Program-made: the position numbers and the translations under genes
Notes under the pieces: generated by a model
Told to the model about the DNA's origin: nothing
Database searches by the model: none
The model's input: the letters and a program-made list of their open reading frames with translations, nothing else
Part shown: positions 31,230 to 40,900 of the stretch, in pieces
Position numbering within the stretch: the first letter of the stretch is position 1
How the letters are laid out: every line of letters starts with the position of its first letter
NCBI GenBank assembly: GCA_007713455.1
Contig: VMRT01000009.1
Location: 248,001 to 312,000, forward strand
Length of the DNA: 64,000 bases
Reading direction: 5' to 3'
Source of the DNA: Pseudomonas sp.
GTDB lineage: Bacteria; Pseudomonadota; Gammaproteobacteria; Pseudomonadales; Pseudomonadaceae

Positions 31230-32636
31230 ATGAGCCTGAACGACAGCTGGATGCAACGCGACCTTGCCGTACTCTGGCATCCCTGCACCCAGATGAAAGA
31301 TCACGAGCAGCTGCCGCTGATTCCGATCCGCCGCGGCGAAGGCGTCTGGCTGGAGGATTTCGACGGCAAGCGATACCTGGATGCGGTCAGTTCCTGGTGG
31401 GTCAACGTCTTCGGCCATGCCAATCCGCGCATCAATCAGCGCATCAAGGATCAGGTCGACCAACTCGAGCACGTGATGCTGGCCGGCTTCAGTCATCAGC
31501 CGGTGGTGGAGCTGTCGGAGCGCCTGGTCGCCCTGACACCGGCCGGACTGGACCGCGTCTTCTATACCGACAACGGTTCGACCGGTATCGAAGTGGCGCT
31601 GAAGATGAGCTTTCACTACTGGCGCAACAGCGGACGTGGCCAGAAGCAGCGCTTCGTCACCCTGACCAACAGCTATCACGGGGAAACCGTTGCCGCCATG
31701 TCGGTGGGCGATGTTGCCCTCTTCACCGACACCTACAAGCCGCTGCTGCTGGACACCTTCAAGGTGCCGAGCCCGGACTGCTACCTGCGACCCGAGGGTG
31801 TGAGCTGGGAAGAGCATTCGCGGCAGATGTTCGCGCACATGGAACAGACCCTTGCCGAGCACCACCAGGACATCGCCGCGGTCATCGTCGAACCGCTGAT
31901 TCAGGGCGCCGGCGGCATGCGCATGTACCACCCGATATATCTGAAGCTGCTGCGCGAGGCCTGCGACCGCTACGAAGTGCACCTCATCCACGACGAGATC
32001 GCGGTCGGCTTCGGCCGCACCGGCAGCATGTTTGCCTGCGAGCAGGCCGGCATCACGCCAGACTTCCTCTGCCTGTCCAAAGCATTGACCGGCGGCTATC
32101 TGCCAATGGCCGCAGTGCTCACCACCGACCGGATGTACCGGGCGTTCTACGACGACTATTCGACGCTGCGCGCCTTCCTCCATTCGCACACCTACACCGG
32201 CAACCCGCTGGCCTGCGCCGCGGCACTGGCGACGCTGGATATCTTCGCCGAAGACAACGTGATCGAAGCGAACAAGGCGCTGGCCGCGCGCATGGCCAGC
32301 GCCACCGCGCACCTGGTCGAGCATCCGCACGTCGCCGAGGTCCGCCAGACCGGCATGGCACTTGCCATCGAGATGGTTCAGGACAAGGCCAGCCGCACGG
32401 CCTATTCCTGGCAGGAGCGTCGCGGCCTGAAGGTCTATCAGCACGCGATGGAGCGCGGCGCGCTGTTGCGCCCGCTCGGCAGTGTGGTGTATTTCCTGCC
32501 GCCCTATTGCATCACCGAGGAGCAGATCGACTTTCTCGCGGCAGTCGCCACCGAGGGAATCGACATCGCCACCCGAGATGCCTCCGGGGGATCGGTCCCG
32601 GTCGGTCCATACCCAGGCTTCAGAGACCCGGGTTGA
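31230..32636 (+). CDS. bioA: adenosylmethionine-8-amino-7-oxononanoate aminotransferase
   Basis: A 468-residue PLP enzyme of biotin synthesis that uses SAM as amino donor to make 7,8-diaminopelargonate. Signatures: LWHPCTQMKDH near the N-terminus, SSWWVNVFGH, the IHDEIAVGFGRTG block and the PLP lysine in CLSKALTGGYLP. The start at 31230 has a GGAGG site. The last ~20 residues are Gly/Pro-rich and probably disordered. The other bio genes are not in the window, and rsmE follows after a hairpin. Confidence 0.96.
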   Translation: MSLNDSWMQRDLAVLWHPCTQMKDHEQLPLIPIRRGEGVWLEDFDGKRYLDAVSSWWVNVFGHANPRINQRIKDQVDQLEHVMLAGFSHQPVVELSERLVALTPAGLDRVFYTDNGSTGIEVALKMSFHYWRNSGRGQKQRFVTLTNSYHGETVAAMSVGDVALFTDTYKPLLLDTFKVPSPDCYLRPEGVSWEEHSRQMFAHMEQTLAEHHQDIAAVIVEPLIQGAGGMRMYHPIYLKLLREACDRYEVHLIHDEIAVGFGRTGSMFACEQAGITPDFLCLSKALTGGYLPMAAVLTTDRMYRAFYDDYSTLRAFLHSHTYTGNPLACAAALATLDIFAEDNVIEANKALAARMASATAHLVEHPHVAEVRQTGMALAIEMVQDKASRTAYSWQERRGLKVYQHAMERGALLRPLGSVVYFLPPYCITEEQIDFLAAVATEGIDIATRDASGGSVPVGPYPGFRDPG

Positions 32637-32641
32637 TGTGG

Positions 32642-32676
32642 AGCATCGGCAGCCTGCGAGCCAGGCTGCCGATGCT
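32642..32676 (+). terminator. hairpin terminator after bioA
   Basis: The perfect 15-bp arms AGCATCGGCAGCCTG (32642-32656) and complement (32662-32676) enclose a 5-nt loop, starting 6 nt after the bioA stop. The following T tract is short (TTAGACTT), so termination may be partial. Confidence 0.68.
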
Positions 32677-32717
32677 TTAGACTTGCCGCTTCCAACTCGC
32701 CGCCTGCAGCTGCCTCC

Positions 32718-33434
32718 ATGCGCCTATCCCGTTTTTTCATCGACGCCCCCCTTTCCCTTGGCCAGCACCCACTGCCTGACGCATCGGCCCACTACATCAG
32801 CAGGGTGCTGCGGCTTTCGGCCGGCAGCGCGGTTCAGCTGTTCGATGGTAGCGGCAGTGAATTTCGCGGCGAACTGCTGGAAGTCGGCAAGAAGTCCGTC
32901 ACCGTCGAACTGCACGAACGCCTGACGGGGATGCCAGAGTCACCTCTACAGATCCACCTCGGGCAGGGTCTTTCCCGCGGCGAACGGATGGATTGGGCCA
33001 TTCAGAAGGCCACCGAGCTAGGCGTAACGCAGATCACGCCCATCGTCAGCGAGCGTTGCGAAGTGCGCCTCAACGATGAGCGTGCCGACAAACGTCTGGC
33101 CCATTGGCGGCAGATCGCGATCAGCGCCTGCGAGCAATGCGGCCGGTCAGCGCTGCCGGTCATCCACCCGCCAATGAGCCTGCGTGACTGGTTGCCTGTC
33201 GAGGCAGACCTGAAGCTCGTGCTGCATCCAGTGGCCGCGCCGCTGACGAGCCATGCCAGACCGCAGACACTGGCTTTCCTGATCGGTCCGGAAGGAGGCT
33301 TGAGCGAGAGCGAAGTCGAACAGGCGGCCAATCAAGGGTTTCAGCCTGCTCGACTCGGCCCGCGAGTGCTGCGCACCGAGACCGCTCCGGTGGTGGCGCT
33401 GAGCGTGGCACAGCAGCTCTGGGGCGATTTCTGA
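32718..33434 (+). CDS. rsmE: 16S rRNA m3U1498 methyltransferase RsmE
   Basis: A 238-residue SPOUT-class enzyme methylating U1498 of 16S rRNA with SAM. A PUA-like N-terminal domain (MRLSRFFIDAPL, HYISRVLRL) precedes the knotted C-terminal domain with KATELGVTQITPIVSERCE, FLIGPEGGLSESE and LGPRVLRTETAP. The bioA-rsmE order matches PAO1. It converges on chpC. Confidence 0.95.
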   Translation: MRLSRFFIDAPLSLGQHPLPDASAHYISRVLRLSAGSAVQLFDGSGSEFRGELLEVGKKSVTVELHERLTGMPESPLQIHLGQGLSRGERMDWAIQKATELGVTQITPIVSERCEVRLNDERADKRLAHWRQIAISACEQCGRSALPVIHPPMSLRDWLPVEADLKLVLHPVAAPLTSHARPQTLAFLIGPEGGLSESEVEQAANQGFQPARLGPRVLRTETAPVVALSVAQQLWGDF

Positions 33435-33458
33435 CGACGTACCGGGTGGCGGCCTCGA

Positions 33459-33929
33459 TCAGATCAGGCCAGCATCGGCGAGCTTCTGCTCCAGACCGAT
33501 CAGATCGGGGATTCGCGGCTGCACGTCGCCAAGGTTGACCGCATCCAGTTCGAGCGGGGCAAGCGTGACATCCGCGCGCGCGAGGCTGGCGTCGACCTTG
33601 ATCGAATGCGGGATGCCCTGCACCAGCAGCGCGATGAACTTGACGTGGTCGCGCCCACCAACCGCGTTGAGCACGGCAACCCGCGCCGAACTGCCAACCG
33701 GTTGTGCCTGGCCGCTGGACGCGGCCTCGAACGACAGCAGTGGTAGGCTCAGGTCACGCCACTGCACCTGCCCGAGAAACCATGCGGGCATGCCCTGCAC
33801 CGCTTGCGGAGCGCGATAGGGAATCAGCTCGGCGACGGCCACGTTGGGCACCAGCAATACGCGATCGGCGAGCGGCATCAGCAGCCCGGTGAGGCTTTCC
33901 GCCTCCGGAGAAACGACCATTTGACTCAT
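33459..33929 (-). CDS. chpC: CheW-like adaptor protein ChpC
   Basis: A 156-residue CheW-domain protein, identified by its position after chpB and by the fold pattern (LLMPLADRVLLVPNVAVAELI, WFLGQVQWRDLSLPLLSFE, VAVLNAVGGRD). It would link receptors to the ChpA kinase in the twitching system, besides the other adaptor PilI. Its ATG overlaps the chpB stop by 4 bp. It is the last gene of the cluster here: chpD and chpE, which follow in PAO1, are absent, and rsmE begins 24 bp away on the other strand. Confidence 0.86.
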   Translation of the reverse strand: MSQMVVSPEAESLTGLLMPLADRVLLVPNVAVAELIPYRAPQAVQGMPAWFLGQVQWRDLSLPLLSFEAASSGQAQPVGSSARVAVLNAVGGRDHVKFIALLVQGIPHSIKVDASLARADVTLAPLELDAVNLGDVQPRIPDLIGLEQKLADAGLI

Positions 33930-34978
33930 GAGTTATCCCGTTGAAAAGACGTGGCGGGCGTACCGACCTGGCTGACCAGATGATTGACCAAGGCTTGCGC
34001 CAGCTCGCGAGGGTCACCGCTGTAGGAGCTGTAGCCACCTTCGCGAAGATTGTCCGGCATACTTGAGCAGGCACAGGAGTCGGCGCGCTGCGTCCAGACC
34101 CTGCCACCCTGACGCAGCACATATGCGGCCGCCGCACTGCCGTCGCTGCCCATGCCACTGAAGGCAATGACACCGCAACGCTGGCCGAACTGCTGGGCCA
34201 GATTCAGCATCATCTGGTCGATCGACGGGCTATACGGTTCAGGCCAGCAACGACCGTTCAGGCGGGTGCTGCCATCGGACTCGAACCCGAGTTCCTCTCC
34301 GATCGGCGCGATGATCACTTCTCCGCAGCGCACCGGCTGGCCAGGGCGCACCTGTTGAACCTGCCACTGACTATGTCGGCCCACGGCCTGGGACAACGCG
34401 GACTCGAAGCTGGCTTCGATATGCTGGGCATAGATGAAACCGACTGGCAGGCCGCCAGGCAGCGCGTCCAGGAAGGCCTTCACGGCTTCCGGCCCACCGA
34501 GCGAAGCCGCCAGCAGCCATACCTGGATCGCCGCTTCACCGGCATGCAGCGCGCTATCAGCCAGCAGCGGCGGTAGCGTCAGGCGCTCGGGGCGTTGTCC
34601 TTCACCCTGCAGTACGTCCAGACGCGGCCCCACTGCCCGTGACGGGTCACCGATCAGGCGCTTCAGCTTGCTGAACAGGCTGCGCTCCCAACGTGGGTAG
34701 AACTCCGAATGCCGCTCCGGCGCATGCCCCTCACCGAACAGCACCCGCGTGGTGTCGCGCTCAAGCAACGCATCCACAAGAGGCGAATCTTCGGTCTGCG
34801 CCAGATCGACCAGCCAGAGATCGGCCTCGGTGCTATCCAGGTCTGCCAGCTCGAGGCGTGCCGGGTCATTGTTCAATACCACCTGATAGCCACTGCCGGT
34901 CAAAGCCTGCTGCAGCACGTGACGCTGCAGAGAGGTGTCGGCGAGTACCGCAATGCGGGCGCAGAGAACTTCAGACAT
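33926..34978 (-). CDS. chpB: CheB-type methylesterase ChpB
   Basis: A 350-residue protein-glutamate methylesterase. The N-terminal ~120 residues look like a degenerate receiver (RIAVLADTSLQRHVLQQAL, LWLVDLAQTED). The C-terminal catalytic domain has the Ser region LLAASLGGPEAVKAFL, the His segment GFIYAQHIEASF and the Asp region FSGMGSDGS. It would demethylate PilJ. The start at 34978 overlaps the chpA stop by 8 bp. Confidence 0.9.
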   Translation of the reverse strand: MSEVLCARIAVLADTSLQRHVLQQALTGSGYQVVLNNDPARLELADLDSTEADLWLVDLAQTEDSPLVDALLERDTTRVLFGEGHAPERHSEFYPRWERSLFSKLKRLIGDPSRAVGPRLDVLQGEGQRPERLTLPPLLADSALHAGEAAIQVWLLAASLGGPEAVKAFLDALPGGLPVGFIYAQHIEASFESALSQAVGRHSQWQVQQVRPGQPVRCGEVIIAPIGEELGFESDGSTRLNGRCWPEPYSPSIDQMMLNLAQQFGQRCGVIAFSGMGSDGSAAAAYVLRQGGRVWTQRADSCACSSMPDNLREGGYSSYSGDPRELAQALVNHLVSQVGTPATSFQRDNS

Positions 34979-37900
34979 CGGCGTGAACCAAGCGCTGAAT
35001 GGCCTCGAGCAACACCGATTCCTGATAGGGCTTGCCAAGGTATTCGTTGACGCCGATGGTCAGCGCGCGATCACGGTGCTTCTCGCCGGTACGCGAGGTG
35101 ATCATGATGATCGGCAGATCCTTCAAACGCTCGTCGTGGCGAACCAGCGTGGCCACCTCGAAGCCGTCCATGCGCGGCATCTCGATATCCAGCAGCATGA
35201 TGTCCGGCTTGCGCTCCTGCAGCTGAGTGATGGCATCCACCCCGTCCTTGGCGGTCAGAACGTTCATGCCATTGCGCTCCAGCAGACGACTGGTGACCTT
35301 GCGCACGGTGACCGAATCGTCAACCACCATGACCAGTGTCGGCCGTTCGGTTTCGACCTCGACCGGCTCCTGCACCTGATCGATAAGGCGCGGCTGTTGC
35401 AGCTGAATGAGCTGGTGCGCATGGAGCACACGGATGGTCGCCAGCAGGTCCAGAATCACCACGACCCGGCCATCGCCGAGGATGGTCGCACCGGAAATGC
35501 CATGTACGCCGGCGAACTGCAGCCCGAGGCTCTTCACCACGATTTCACGAGAACCGGCGAGGCTGTCGACCTGTACCGCAACGCTGTGCTCTTTCGAGCG
35601 CACCAGGATCACCGGCAGCGGCAGGCTCTGCCCCACCAGCTTGGGCTTCTGGCCGTTGTTCAAGAGATCGCCGAGGTAACGCAGCTCGTAAGCCTGACCG
35701 GCATATTCGAAGCGCGGCGCATCCGGCTGGTAATAAGCTTCCAGCTCGTATGGCGAGACACGCACGATACCTTCGATGGTATTCAGCGGAATCGCATACA
35801 GATCCTCGCCGGAGTAAACCATCAGCGCGCGGTTCACCGACACCGTGAACGGCAGGCGAATCAGGAAGCGCGTGCCCTGACCGAGCGTCGACTCGATGCT
35901 CATCGACCCGCCGAGCTGCTTCACTTCCGAGTGCACCACGTCCATGCCCACGCCGCGTCCGGAGATCTGCGTGACGCGCTCCGCGGTGGAGAACCCGGCT
36001 TCGAGGATGAACTGCAGGATTTCATGCTCGGACAGGTCGCTATCGGAGGACATCAGCCCGCGCTCGATCGCCTTGCGCCGCACCGCGTCCAGATTGATGC
36101 CACCGCCGTCGTCGGCCAGCGTCAGCACGATATCGCCGCCCTCACGGGCCAGATCCAGGCGTATCACGCCCTGCTCGGGCTTGCCGGCAGCACGACGACG
36201 CTCGACCGGCTCGATACCGTGATCGACGGCGTTGCGCAGCATGTGCTCCAGCGGCGCAACGATTCGCTCAAGCACGCTGCGATCCATCTCACCGGTGGCG
36301 TTGCCGACCATGAACTCGACCTGCTTGCCGAGCTCGCCAGCGACCTGCCGCACGATTCTGCGCAGGCGCGGCACCAGGCGCTCGAAAGGAACCATGCGGG
36401 TACGCATGAGGCCTTCCTGTAGCTCGGTATTGACCCGAGCCTGCTGCAGCAGCAGCGTTTCAGCGTCGCGATTACGCGCAGCCAGGGTTTCCTTCAGATC
36501 GAGCAAGTCGGACGCTGACTCGAACAGTGCACGCGAAAGCTGTTGCAGCTGCGAATGGCGGTCCATTTCCAGCGGGTCGAAATCGTCATAGCCGGCGCGC
36601 TCGGCTTCAGCCTGGTAACGGCTGAGAATCTGCGCCTGGGTTTCGGTATCCAATCGGCGCAGCTGGTCGCGCACCCGCTCGATGGTCGCTTCCATCTCGC
36701 CAAGGGTGAAGCCGACGTCGCTGACCTGCTGCTCGACTCGACCGCGGAAGATCGATGTTTCGCCCGCCAGGTTGACCAGACCCTCCAGCAGTTCTGCGGG
36801 AACCTTGACCAGCTCCTGCGGTGCCCGCCGCGCAGCGGCTTCCTGGGCGGCCAGCTGTGCGCGTCGAATGAATGGCAGCACCTTCGCCGGGCTGGTACTC
36901 GGCTTCGGCAAGGTACTGGCCGCGACGATCGGTTGTTCCAGAGTCACCGGCTCGCGCGGCAACTCTGGCTTGAGCTCCGGCGACTCAGGTTGCGAAGCGT
37001 CGCTTCCGTCGCTCGCCAGGCCCGCCCGAAGCAGCTCGACATCCTTCAGCAGCGCGTCGTAGCCGTGCTGCACATCGAGAAACAGGCTATCCGGCCACGG
37101 GGCGCCCTGCTGCTGCGCCTCGCTCAACCGCTGCTCCAGATCGTGGGCCATGTTGCCCAGTGCGGTCTGCCCAGCCAGCCGCGCACCGCCTTTCAGCGTG
37201 TGCAGCACACGGAGCATGTCAGCCAACGGAGCGGCATCCTCACGGCCGGCATCCCAGCGACCGAGCGCTGATTCCATTTCCTCCAGCAGGTCGTCAGCCT
37301 CCTCGACAAAGATGTCGAGAATTTCGGCTTCGGCAGACTGCTGCGCATCTTCCTGAGCGGCCTTCAGCGACACGCTGCTGGGAATGCTCAGTTGCTCATC
37401 GGGGTTGTTGCGAAAGTGGCGAATCGTCTCGATCAGCGCATCACCCGATGGCACCGGTTGGTGGGCCCGCACCGCCTCGAGCATTTCCGCCAGGCGGTCC
37501 TGGCAGGCCTGCAGAAGGCCGAACAATTCCGGGCTGGCCCGGTAGCTACCGGCGCACAGTCCTTCGTAAAGAAACTCGAGCTCGTGGGAGAGATCACCGA
37601 TTTCACGGATATCAGCCATCCGGGCCCCGCCCTTGAGGGTATGCAGATCGCGCTGCAATGCCTCGAGTTCGAAGCTGTTGTCGACATCCGCCATCCAGCG
37701 TTGCAAACCACCCGCAGCACTCTCGATGAGGTCGAAACCCTCCTCGAGGAAGATCTCCACTAATTCGGGATCGCGCTCGACTGCGTCGTGCTCCTCGGCG
37801 GCCGGCACAGCTTCGAACGCTTCCGGCACCTCATCCAGCTCGGGAAGGCCGAGGTCGATCTCATCCAACTCTTCGCTGAACGGGATATCCGAAGCGCGGC

Positions 37901-40900
37901 TATCGTCCGCTGCAGTTTCGTTGTCGCCTTCATCCGCCTCGGCAGAAGTCTCATCGACATCGATCAGCGGCAAATCAAACGCATCGGCGCTCAGCGGCTC
38001 ATCCAGCGATTGCGCAGAATCGTTCTCCGGTCGGATCAGGTCAGGACCCGCATCCGCCTCGAGTAGGGAAGCATCAGTCGAATCAACGCCGTCGAATGCC
38101 GGCAGAGCCCCCTGACGGAAGGCTTTCATCGACTCGATGAGTGCATCAGCACTGCTCATCGGCGTCTCACGCTGCAGCTGCTCGAGCTGCAGCGCCAGAT
38201 GATCGTGGCTACGCTGCAACAGCGCTGCAAGCGGGGCGGAATGGACGTAGCGACCGTCGGAGAGCCCCTCGTAAAGCGACTCCAGCTCATGGGCCAGGTC
38301 GCCGATCGGACGGATTGCTGCCATCCGGGCGCCGCCCTTGAGTGTGTGAAGGTCGCGCAGCAGAGCCGAGAGCGCCATCTGGTTCGCCGGATCAGCGAGC
38401 CAGCGATCAAGCGCATGGCCGGCGCTTTCCATCAGGTCAACGGCTTCGTCGAGAAATATCTCAACCATTTCGTGATCGAGATCGTCCTGCGCCTCGTCTT
38501 GCGGGGCTTCTTCTTCGGGCCAGGCCTCGGCTTCGGCTTCGGCTTCGGCTTCGGCTTCGGCTTCGGCTTCGGCTTCGGCTTCGGCTTCGGCTTCGGCTTC
38601 GGCTTCGGCTTCGGCTTCGGCTTCGGCTTCGGCTTCGGCTTCGGCTGGCAATTCTGTCAGCGAAATCTCGCCAGGAGCAGCAACCGGAACGGGGTCGCCC
38701 GGCTGCTCCAGAACCAATGGATCAATGGCTTCGGCGAGCAATGCTTCGAGCCGCGCCACCAACTCCGACTGCTCACTCACCTGCAGCGCGGCAGCTACCT
38801 GATCCATCATGCCGACCAGCGCTTCATGGCCCTGCTCGACATCGTCGAAGAAGCGCTCGCTGACAGCCAGTCGCCCCTCCTCAACCACCGCGTACAAACG
38901 CAGCAGCACCTGGCACAACGCTTCCATCTGCGGCAGGTCGGCCATCTTCGCGCCCTGTCCGAGCGTGGTCAGCTCCTGCAGCAGAGCGGAGAGTTCCTGA
39001 CGCTCGGCAGGATGCTCGCGCCAGCTGCGCAGCAAATCTTCGGCATCCAGCAGGATGTCCATGCCTTCAGAGAGGAACAGCGCGATCACGCTCGGATCGC
39101 GAGCCTCACCAGCATCGTTATGCTGGCGGGCGCCGGCTTCGACCAATCTGGCCTGATGCAGGGCGTGCACCTTGGCCAGGAACTCCGGGGCGCCTTCTAT
39201 TGGCGCCAACGGTTCGTAATCGAGATTGGCCAGCCCCTGACGTAACAACAGCTCGGCCTCATGCAGCAGCTCGGCTTCGGCCAGATCCATCTGGATCAGG
39301 TTGGTCTTGAATTCCTTGACCATCTTCTCCAGAGGCGTTGCGATTTCCGCCACCGGCAGGATGCCGGCCATGTGCGCACTACCCTTGAGCGTGTGCAAGG
39401 CACGTTGCAGCGCATCGGTCACCGGCTGCGGCAGGCGCTGGGCGCAATCGGCGAGAAAACTGACCAGCGTGGTCAGATGCGATTCGGCTTCGTTGCGAAA
39501 AATTTCCAGCAACTGGGGGTCCAGTGCGTCGTCATCGTCTTGCGGCGCCGCGGACGGGGCAGGCTCGTCCGCAATCGCAGCAGGCGTCTCGGCAGGCTGC
39601 GAAAGCACCACTGACTGCCCCTTGGCCAGGGCATGCGCTGCTGCCGCAAGGTGATCGACGTCATCACGCTGGCGCTGGGCCTTAGCCGCGAACTCATCGA
39701 CGAGGGCGGGCATGAGTGCAACGACATCGCACACGACCTGCCTCACCGCGTCGGTCGGCTGGATGCTGCGATCGAGTACACGATTGAGCAGATTCTCGAT
39801 GGACCACGCCAACTCGCCGATGACCAGTGCACGCACCATCCGCCCACTACCCTTGAGCGTGTGGAATGCACGTCGCACTTCGCCCAAGGCATCCTTGTTG
39901 TCACTGTCGGCAAGCCAGAGTGGTAACTGCTCGCCAATCGCCTCCAGAACTTCTGCCGCTTCCTCGATGAAGACTTCCAGCAGGTCCTCGTCGACCGGTT
40001 CTTCGTCGGCAGGAGGCGGCAGGAGGCTAGGCGGTACATCCTGAGCAGGCGGGTTGATGGCTGCGACCGGCGCCGCCATGACTTCCTCAAGGCTGAGTAC
40101 AGGCTCGACTTCGACCTGCAGGCCTTCAGGTTCGGAATAATCTGGCAGGCTCACTTCCGGAAGATCGAGCTCGGCGACCTGCGCATCGCTCCATTCGCTC
40201 AGGTCCGACTCATCTTCAAGTGAGTCTGGAGGCGTTTCGGACGCCGGCATCTCTTCTGGCAGGTTGAAAATGATTTCTTCATCGCCGGACAGGTCTTCCA
40301 GCGTCCACTCGCTTTCCTTGGCCTCCGCCGCTGTCTCCGCATCATGGCTCTCGAGTGGCGCTTGCGCCTCGCTCAAGAAATCAGGGTCCATCGGTTCCGG
40401 AGATTCTTCCTGGCCGACCGCAACGGAGTCGAATGCATCCAGACTTGCGTCCGGCTCCTCAGGCAGCACTTCGATCTCGTCCAGCGGATCGGCGAATTCG
40501 TTCTCGACCACCTCGACCTTCATCGGAGCATTTGCATGCCCCAGCGAGTAGCCGAGGTTCTGCAGGCTTTCTTCGGCCACATCCAGAATCAGATCGCCCT
40601 GGGTGCCGCAATCCTCGGACAGTCGCTCAAGGTAATACTCGACGCTGGTGATCGCGTCAGCCAGGGTATCCAGGCTCTGCCAGTCCGGCACAGCCTGTCG
40701 CGCCAGAAGCTGATCCTGGATGTAGCCATTGCAGGCTTGCAATAGGGCCGCAGCACGCTCCAGGGGAATCATCGCCAGGCCGCCGCGAACCTGAGTGAGC
40801 AGATCCGGCACCCGGGCCAGATGCTCGTGGTTCCATTGCGAGGCAATGAATTCGATGATCGCGTCCTTGGCCTGCTCCAGCCCGTTACGCGCTTCGCGAA

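Noticed and set aside
38527..38646. The hexanucleotide repeat as phase-variation on/off switch.
   Set aside because: Six-base units keep the frame, so slippage can change length but cannot switch the gene off.
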